In this document: in pieces, positions 57,010 through 64,000 of the stretch
How the letters are laid out: each line of letters begins with the position of its first letter
Position numbering within the stretch: position 1 is the stretch's first letter
Assembly: GCA_014218235.1 (NCBI GenBank)
Contig: CM024753.1
Span: forward strand, 182,814,348-182,878,347
Direction of reading: 5' to 3'
DNA: 64,000 bases
Source of the DNA: Colocasia esculenta
Lineage: Eukaryota; Streptophyta; Magnoliopsida; Alismatales; Araceae
Translations under genes and position numbers: made by a program
Notes under the pieces: model-generated
What the model was told of the DNA's origin: nothing
Databases searched by the model: none
The model's input: the letters and a program-made list of their open reading frames with translations, nothing else

Positions 57010-60000
57010 ATGGAGCAAAGAGCGTCCACCCCGGACAAATAGAGCATAGCGAAAATAGAAAAACTGCGTCTAGGCAGCGACAAACCGCTGCAAGAGTTCA
57101 TCGATTGCCGACAAAAAGAAGAAGATGCAGGTATTTTATTTTTCTAATTTTTCATGTGTAGTCTTTCCCTTTTGAAAAAAGGCAACATATTGAAAGGATT
57201 TTTCCTTAGGTTTTCATGTGCAGTCTTTCAACTTTGAAAACCATGAAAGATTCAAAAATATTCATTTTATTTCCATTTGAAGTTTTTCCTGTTTCAAGAA
57301 AAGCAACAGATTGAAAACGAGTCATTTTTTAAAGTGGAGTATTTTCTTTTCAGATGAAACGGCAGAAGTTGCCCACGAAAAGAAGAAAGTACAACATTGT
57401 CCTATAGAAGATGAAGTAAACGATTCAGAGGAAATAGAAGAAGAAGGAGAAGAGGAAGGTAAGCTATTTAGTAATTGTGTAAGTTATATACTTACATAGG
57501 TATGTACCTATGTAAGTTATAGAGTTACTTCGTAACTATGTAACTATGTATGTACATAAGTAAGTAAGTACGCAAGTTACAGATAGTTACATGTACTTCA
57601 TAATTATGTAAGTAGTGACACATGGCATTTACTTAAAATTTTATTAGTGATGTGAAATAATTTTTATACAGGCACTGTAGACAGTAAGGTATGCCATTTA
57701 CATGGCCGGTCCAATTGGAAGTTCTACATGGAAGCAGTGAAGGTGGCCGGCATTCGAGATTGTCATAAGTCTCTCATGTCCACAACATGTTTCCATGTTT
57801 ATAGCAATCCACAGCACATGTCAATCCCTCTTCCATTGGTAGAGGATATTATTTTGCATTACACTGAGGATGACTCATTTTTTATTGGAGGTCAGAAACT
57901 GCATTTCACTACAAAAGAAGTGGCATTGATTCTTGGCCTTCCAAATTTTGGTGAGAAGCTAGACTTTTCTAGAGACAGTGTAGACAGTCGGCTTCATAAG
58001 TTGCTGCCCAAGAAGGACAAAGTGCACAGAAAGAATATTCTACAGGCCATGCAGTCTTTGGCACCCTCTAATGAGCAGGAAGACATTCAAGATTTTGTTT
58101 GGCTTTGGATAGCCTTACTTTGTGTTAGTTTTTTGTTCACAACAACTACGTTCTCTTGTCCCATGGCAATTCTGCATTATGTCAACAATCTGAAGAAAGT
58201 GAACAATGTCGATTGGGCAGGTGCTATGCATGAATTCCTCATGAGCAAGATGACTGAAATTGCTAATGAGTTGAAGAAAGAGAATAGAGAAAAGTCATCT
58301 AAAGGAATTTATGTTTTGGGATGCTTTTCAGTTCTTGGTGTAGGTCTTTTCTTTCTCAAATACTACAAATAATAATGTATGTAAACTATATCACAATATA
58401 TCACAGTAACAAGTACAATTTCTTTTAATGACAGGCCTGGTTCTTAGAGCACCAAAGAAGCTTCACGCCAGAATTTCCAGAGAAGCTTCCACAGATTTTC
58501 AAGTGGGTATGTCAGAGGAGAATCATTTATTGGCAGAAACAATTAAAAGAAATGAACATACACTCTGTAAGTCTCTCTATATCAACCTAGTTCTTCTGAT
58601 GTATAACTTATATATTTTTATCCATGCTGGTGGTCACTGTACCAACACATAACTTATATGTTTGTATCCATTCTCAGATAGTCTCCGATGTTACCATATC
58701 CGAGGATGAGGAAGCCCTCTTTAAAAGCAAGAAAATGAAGCTAAGATTATCAGCCACACCTGCCACAGCACAACAGCAGCAACAACAACAGCAACAATAA
58801 CATCAGCAACAACAACAACAACACCCATAGCATGAGCAACAACAACAGTCGGCAGCAGTAGCAATTGTAGAAACACCCACCCAAACAGATCAAATTATCA
58901 ATCTTCTTACTGACATTCGAAGTATGCTTGGACAAATAATCCAGATGAAAGAGAGAAAAGAAGAGAGAAAAAGACAGAAAAGAATAGAAAAAATGTCTAA
59001 GAGAAAGGGAAGAGAAGAAGAACATGAGAAGGTGGGAAGAAATGAGGAGGAAAAGGATGGAGGACATGTGATGGTGGACATGTCCAAGAAGGAGGGGGGA
59101 GGACAGGAGGTGGAGGTGATGTCCACCAAGAAGGAGAAAGGAGGAGAGGAACAGGAGGAGATCTCCAAGAAAAAGGAGGAAGGAGAAGATGATGAGGAGA
59201 AAGATGTGGATAAAAAAATAGAACAGGAGGAAGGAGGAGAAGAGTCAAGGAAGGATGAGGGCCAGGACATGGACACTATAATGCAGACCCTAGATAAATT
59301 GGTCGAGAATATTGTGCCCCCCACAGCAAGTGCAAAGATGCCTCCAGCAGGGGAGAAAAAGCGGAAAGTGGGGAAAGCCATCTCACCCTTGTCACTGACA
59401 AGGAGGGTCAAGGAAGCACGATGGACTAGAGCACAGTCGGCTTTATTGAAGGTAGATAAGTAATTGTGTAACCTGACAATTATGTTCCTATGTGACCATG
59501 TAATTTTGAAATTGTGTAACCAAACAATTGTGTAATCACATATTTCTCTAAGTGCGTAAGTCATGTATATTTATGGTAGGACTTGGGAGTACAAGTTTGA
59601 AGGTAAGAGGAAGAAGAAGTTGCAGGAAGACAATCCAATCATTGTATCTTCTCAATTAAGTCAGGCATGTCCCCCTCAGGCATGTTCCCCTCATACATGT
59701 TCCATTGTTTCTCTTTTGGTTATTTCATAAAGTTTCGTTAATGCATCACTGTCTCATGTATTTGTCATAATTTAGTTTGCCCAATGTGAAGTTCGTCAAG
59801 ATTACCACGGACGAAAACAACTTTCCCAGAGGAGGTTCGTGTTATTGACAGCTTCCTAGATATCACCAAAATTGTTGGGTAATAAACTTTACACTATTAT
59901 GAATAAGGCGACAGAGTTACGTCAACTACCATTATAAACATCTTTGTTGCATCTTGTAGTGACAATATACTGGAACCAAAGAAGGATGGCCGGGGTGCAT

Positions 60001-61211
60001 ATGTCAACTCGAAGCACATAATTTCTCTATTGTTTGGAAAAGACTTAGAATCAGCTATAATTGATATATTTCTTCTTCTAATGCGAAGAAAAACAGAGGA
60101 TGAACCATCCAAATATTATGACTATGATTGTCTGCCTGCCTACGGCAAGGTTTGTACTCCATTTGTAGTATTCCACCTCCATTTAAACTGAACATATGAC
60201 TATTATATAATTGTTCTCCTTACTGTTTGTAATAGGGATGGATAATGGGGTGGAATGAGGCCGAAAAAAGAAAGGAATACTTGGACCACATTCTGAAGAC
60301 ACTACAGAAACCTCTAAATGACATAGACATGGTCTTCTCTCCAATGCATTTTATAAATCATTGGGCATTGCTGGCCATTAATATTAGAGCTAAACAGTAC
60401 CAACTTTATGACTCGATGATCCAGCACCCTAAACATGATTTCTAGAGCTATGTAAGTGCTCGTACTCCTCCAGACAATCTTTTCAATTCTCATTCATGTA
60501 AATGTGTGCAAGTGGTTCTATGTATGTAAGTCTATAAGCATATCGACAAATTGTACTTCATAACTATGTAAGTATGTAACATACTGATTAAGTTCACTAA
60601 CTATGTAACTATGTATGTCAGTAAGTATCTCAGCAACTCATACTTTATAACTATGTAAATATGTCATTTTGTAGCCATGTAAGTGTGTAGTTTACAGAGT
60701 TACTTCACTAATTATGTAAGTATGTGATACATAATTACATTAATCTGTATGCAGGAAATTTGTCTCCTCAAAGTCTATAAATCTGTATTTGATGTTCACT
60801 TATGTATCTCTTTTTTACTGTAGGTCAATTTTCTAAAAAATGGTTTTCTTCAACTCTTTGGCTTGGATACTACAGAATGGCCGATCGTAGTCCCAAGCCC
60901 TTGTCCACAACAAGGACCTGGGATGACTGTGCCCTTTTTGTTTGCAAATACATGGAGTGTTTATCCCAAAAGAGCATAATTGGTTTCCATTTCTCCCAGG
61001 TATGGTTCTTAACAGATGTATATACTCCACATCATAGCCTACCCAAATATTTCTATATTCTCATTCATTTATAATGACATAGGCTGACATGGACATATTT
61101 CGAGGGAAGCTTGCATGGGCCATTATTCAAGAGGTCAATGAGCAGAAGGCACATGAAATGACATGTGAATAGGTTGTGGAGAAAGATGTTTCATTATTGG
61201 ATGACGCATAA
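57010..61211 (+). pseudogene. ULP1 (C48) protease gene with DUF1985-like region, MULE2
   Basis: ATG at 57010 (MEQRASTPDK) with TAG ten codons later. The acidic exon at about 57355-57460 is open. The exon starting about 57672 includes PLVEDIILHY, FFIGGQKLHFTTKEVALILG and runs to 58372. Lys/Glu-rich exons follow, with 58924-59463 ending ALLKVDK. The protease spans about 59960-61211: NHWALLAINI (His), YQLYDSM (Asp), PCPQQ (Gln) and DDCALFVCKYME (Cys). One base is missing between PQQ and DDC (near 60927), and TAG replaces a Gln codon at 60444. The DUF1985-like exon is in better shape than in MULE1. A Gln-rich CAA/CAG run at 58765-58860 is specific to this copy. Confidence 0.85.
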
Positions 61212-61562
61212 ACATTGTGATCTATTTATTAACTTCCAAACAATGTTCCTATGCAAGCAAGTATGTTTGCAAATGTGCGCAACTATTTTTTTTGTAAGTC
61301 TTTAAGTGATGATCTGTATGTATGTAAGTGTTTAAGTACATGCCTCTATATGTGTTTTATTAAGGAAAATTTTCTTCCCAGAATTAATAATTGGTTGCTG
61401 GCATGACTGCATCACAAACGTATAAAATTACAACTTACGTACTTACAGAGGTAGTAAATCTGTAAGCATGTAGGTCCGCCTGAACACAAACTGCATTCGG
61501 TCCGTAAGTCACAATACCTTTCATTGCAGCACAAATTGCATTAAGTTTGGAAACAATAGGGA

Positions 61563-62180
61563 TCACAATATCATTACATTAAGGGAGTACTGACTTAACA
61601 AAGTCATAACAATACTCCAACCAGTGCTTACAAAAACAAAGACAAACTCAAACACTACGTGCATGGATCCCACTTCTCCAACATTGAACCTTCGAAAATC
61701 GTCGATTTTGCCCATTCTCCAAACACGTATGAGGACGAACATGATACATACGTCTCTTCCTACAATTTGACGTACTCGATACAAACTTGCCTGATGAACG
61801 AACTGCTATAGACCTACAAAAAAACCCATCATATCATATGAATAATGCACAACCAAGTCATTCATGCATACAAACTTTCAAAAGCACATGTAAATGTTTA
61901 CCCTTCTTTGCAAGCAACCTGCATTAACACATATTTCTCATTCTGATTCTTATGCAATGAACGCATAATCTCTATGTCATCATTCACGTTTAAGCAAACA
62001 TGATATTTGACTTCTCCAAGTAACTAGTACTTAATACACCAATGATGACTAATCAAATGCCATCTTTGGAATATCTGTTCCCTTATTTCCTCCATTCCCA
62101 TATCATCTTGAACATAAAAAATGAACGAATCGTTTCCAAATGCACATCGAGCAGGAATCATGTCCAAATTTCTTGAATCA
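61563..62180 (-). pseudogene. Stand-alone transposase N-terminal-like fragment, MULE2
   Basis: Mirror of 29380-29990. NLDMIPARCAFGNDSFIFYV and MEEIREQIFQRWHLISHHWCIKY on the minus strand resemble transposase exon 1. After an intron-like gap, a second piece begins near 61800 (SSTSNCRKRRMYHVRPHTCL). The first part has no stop up to the TAG near 62024, unlike the MULE1 copy. From 61212 to 61562 no feature. Confidence 0.55.
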
Positions 62181-62299
62181 AATAAGCCTGAGATGAACAT
62201 GAGAGCATGCATGTTAGTAAATAGAGCAAGTTGTAAGTAAAATTTTAAAAGCATATGTAAAAGATAGAAGTACTTATAGACATAGGTTAAAAAAAAAGG

Positions 62300-63860
62300 G
62301 TTACTTACAGAATTTAACTGTGTTACTGTGCAACTACTTGAGAAGGCGTTACACAGTTACACAGTTAACAGTGTAACTACTTTTCAAGTTGTTACACAGT
62401 TACTCGCTTACACAGTTAATTGTGAATTTACATGGAAAGTTGTTACACAGTTACACAGTTAACTGTGTAACTACTTCGAAAGTTGTTACACAATTAGAAA
62501 TACAAATACTTAGACACTTACATACAAAAAACAATTGGTAATTACATACTTACATAGTTAACATATGTAACTATTTTTCAAGTTATTACACAGTTACTCA
62601 GTTACACAGTTACACACTTACACAGTTAAGATATGTAACTACTTGAAAAGTTGTTACATAGTTACACAGTTACTTGGAAAGTTGTTACACAGTTACTCAG
62701 TTACACAGTTAACTGTGTAACTTCTTCGAAAGTTGTTACACAATTAGAAATATAAATACTTAGACACTTACGTAGAAAAAAAAAGGTAATTACATACTTA
62801 CATAATTAACATATGTTATTTTTCAAGTTGTTACACAGTTACACAGTTAAGATATGTAACTACTTGACAAGTTGTTACACAGTTACACAGTGAACTGTGT
62901 AACTACTTGGAAAGTTGTTACATAATTAGAAATACAAATACTTAGACACTTACGTAGAAAAAAATAGGTAATTACATACTTACACAATTAAGATATTTAA
63001 CTACTTTTGAAGTTGTTACATAGTTATTCAGTTAACTGTGTAACTATTTAGAAAGTTGTTACACAATTACTCAGTTACACAATTAACTGTGTAACTACTT
63101 AGAAAGTTGTTACATAGTTACTCAGTTACACAGTTACACAGTTACACACTTACACAGTTAAGATATGTAATTACTTGAAAAGTTGTTACACAGTTACACA
63201 GTTAACTGTGTAATTACTTGGAAAGTTGTTACACAGTTACTCAGTTACACAGTTAACTGTGTAACTACTTCGAAAGTTGTTACACAATTAGAAATACAAA
63301 TACTTAGATACTTACGTAGAAATAAATATAGGTAATTACATACTTACACAGTTAACATATGCTATTTTTCAAGTTGTTACACAGTTACACAGTTAAGATA
63401 TGTAACTACTTGACAAGTTGTTACACAGTTATACAGTGAACTGTGTAACTACTTGAAAAGTTGTTGCACAATTAGAAATACAAATACTTAGACACTTACG
63501 TAGAAAAAAATATTGGTAATTACATAGTTACACAGTTAAGATATGTAACTACTTTTTAGAAAGTTGTTACACAATTAGTCAGTTACACAGTTAGCTGTGT
63601 AACTACTTACAAAGTTGTTACACAATTACTAAATAGTTACACAATTACTCAGTCACACAGTTAACTGCGTAACTACTTACAAAGTTGTTACACAATTACC
63701 TAGTTACATAGTTAAGTGTGTAATTACTTCGAAAGTTGTTACACAATTAGAAATAGAAATACTTAGACAATTACGTAGAAAAAAATATAGGAAATTACAT
63801 ACTTACACAGTTAACATATGTAACTACTTTTGAAGTTGTTACACAGTTACTGTGTAAGAC
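62300..63860. repeat. Palindrome array, MULE2 right
   Basis: Most regular of the arrays. Higher-order units marked by CACAATTAGAAATACAAATA at about 62508, 62738, 62930, 63283, 63471 and 63741. Each unit holds several GTTACACAGTT palindromes plus AGTTAAGATATGTAACTACT. Confidence 0.92.
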
Positions 63861-63899
63861 AGTTACCACAGTACATACTTTCAGAGTAACATGTCCTTT

Positions 63900-64000
63900 T
63901 ACTCTACTGTAACTTTGCAGTAACGTAGGTAACTCCTACGTTCAGAACAGAAAAATATGGATTTGAAGAACTGCATGAAAAAATGGAGTAAATAACAAAT
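63900..64000. repeat. Start of MULE2 right terminal inverted repeat
   Basis: Inverted copy of 46085-46000 (GTAACGTAGGTAACTCCT ... GAGTAAATAACAAAT), cut by the window edge. Confidence 0.88.

Larger units (their letters stand above)
45532..64000 (-). mobile_element. MULE2: related ULP-carrying MULE, opposite orientation, right end outside window
   Basis: Begins GGGAGAATTAATTGTTGGTC, the same family end as MULE1. Gene order is the mirror image of MULE1: GRF gene, (accessory gene lost), transposase, ULP gene, transposase-N fragment. The last 100 bp of the window are the inverted copy of about 46000-46085, so the right TIR has begun and the element should end roughly 0.45 kb past the window. Element B and a deletion replace the part equivalent to MULE1 36.2-39.9 kb. 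Confidence 0.93.

Noticed and set aside
58750..59248. Leu/Ser/Pro-rich minus-strand membrane-like ORFs
   Set aside because: Shadows of the Lys/Glu- and Gln-rich exons of the MULE2 ULP gene; same for 31957-32367 in MULE1.

Overview
This is a stretch of plant nuclear DNA made almost entirely of nested transposable elements. I see no intact host gene. The plant assignment rests on four things: a SIRE-type Ty1/copia element primed from initiator tRNA-Met, a CACTA (En/Spm) element, two large Mutator-like elements (MULEs) that carry a ULP1 protease gene, and a fragment of the plant-specific RNA polymerase IV/V second subunit. The species cannot be told from the sequence.

Layout. (1) 48-45036 is bounded by inverted CACTA termini and by the same trinucleotide, TGT, on both sides. 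It reads as one CACTA composite of about 45 kb. Its left part holds the two CACTA genes on the minus strand: a tnpA-like gene (3129-1090) and a tnpD/TNP2-like transposase (20078-3700). (2) A full-length 13.1 kb SIRE-type retrotransposon (element A, 5527-18640, TSD ATTCT) splits that transposase. (3) 20.2-27.3 kb is patchwork: unknown exon-like pieces, a copia RNase H scrap, a GGGTA-rich inverted-repeat block, a remnant retroelement (element C) with an accessory ORF, and an extra CACTA-type right end near 27335. (4) 27701-43332 is a complete 15.6 kb MULE (MULE1) with TIRs of about 550 bp and a 9-bp TSD (AAAATCATA). (5) 43410-43800 is a decayed NRPD2/NRPE2 fragment just inside the distal CACTA end. 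(6) From 45532 past the window edge lies a related MULE in the opposite orientation (MULE2). It is interrupted at 49370-55618 by a 3' fragment of another SIRE-like element (element B), itself hit by a hAT-type MITE.

How the parts relate. MULE1 encodes a MuDR-like transposase, a long gene with a DUF1985-like region and a C-terminal ULP1/C48 protease, a small GRF zinc-finger protein whose frame looks intact, and an accessory protein. That accessory protein is homologous to the large extra ORF of SIRE elements A, B and C (the 'putative plant transposon protein' family). All four copies lie next to arrays of a short TCGAC-core motif whose flanking bases differ by element: TTCGACT in A, GAGTCGACCT in B, GGTCGACC in C, TTGTCGACAA in the MULE. 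A copy of the motif precedes each ORF. TATA elements follow it clearly in A and MULE1, and A also has a short leader intron. The MULEs additionally carry kilobases of a perfect palindrome, GTTACACAGTT plus its reverse complement. By analogy with the VANC anti-silencing proteins of Arabidopsis VANDAL MULEs, I propose that the accessory and ULP/DUF1985-like proteins may act on these element-specific motif arrays. This is inference.

Most coding regions are decayed by stops and frameshifts. Exceptions are the GRF gene of MULE1 and the 3.3 kb accessory frame of element A, which has no frameshift and only two amber codons.
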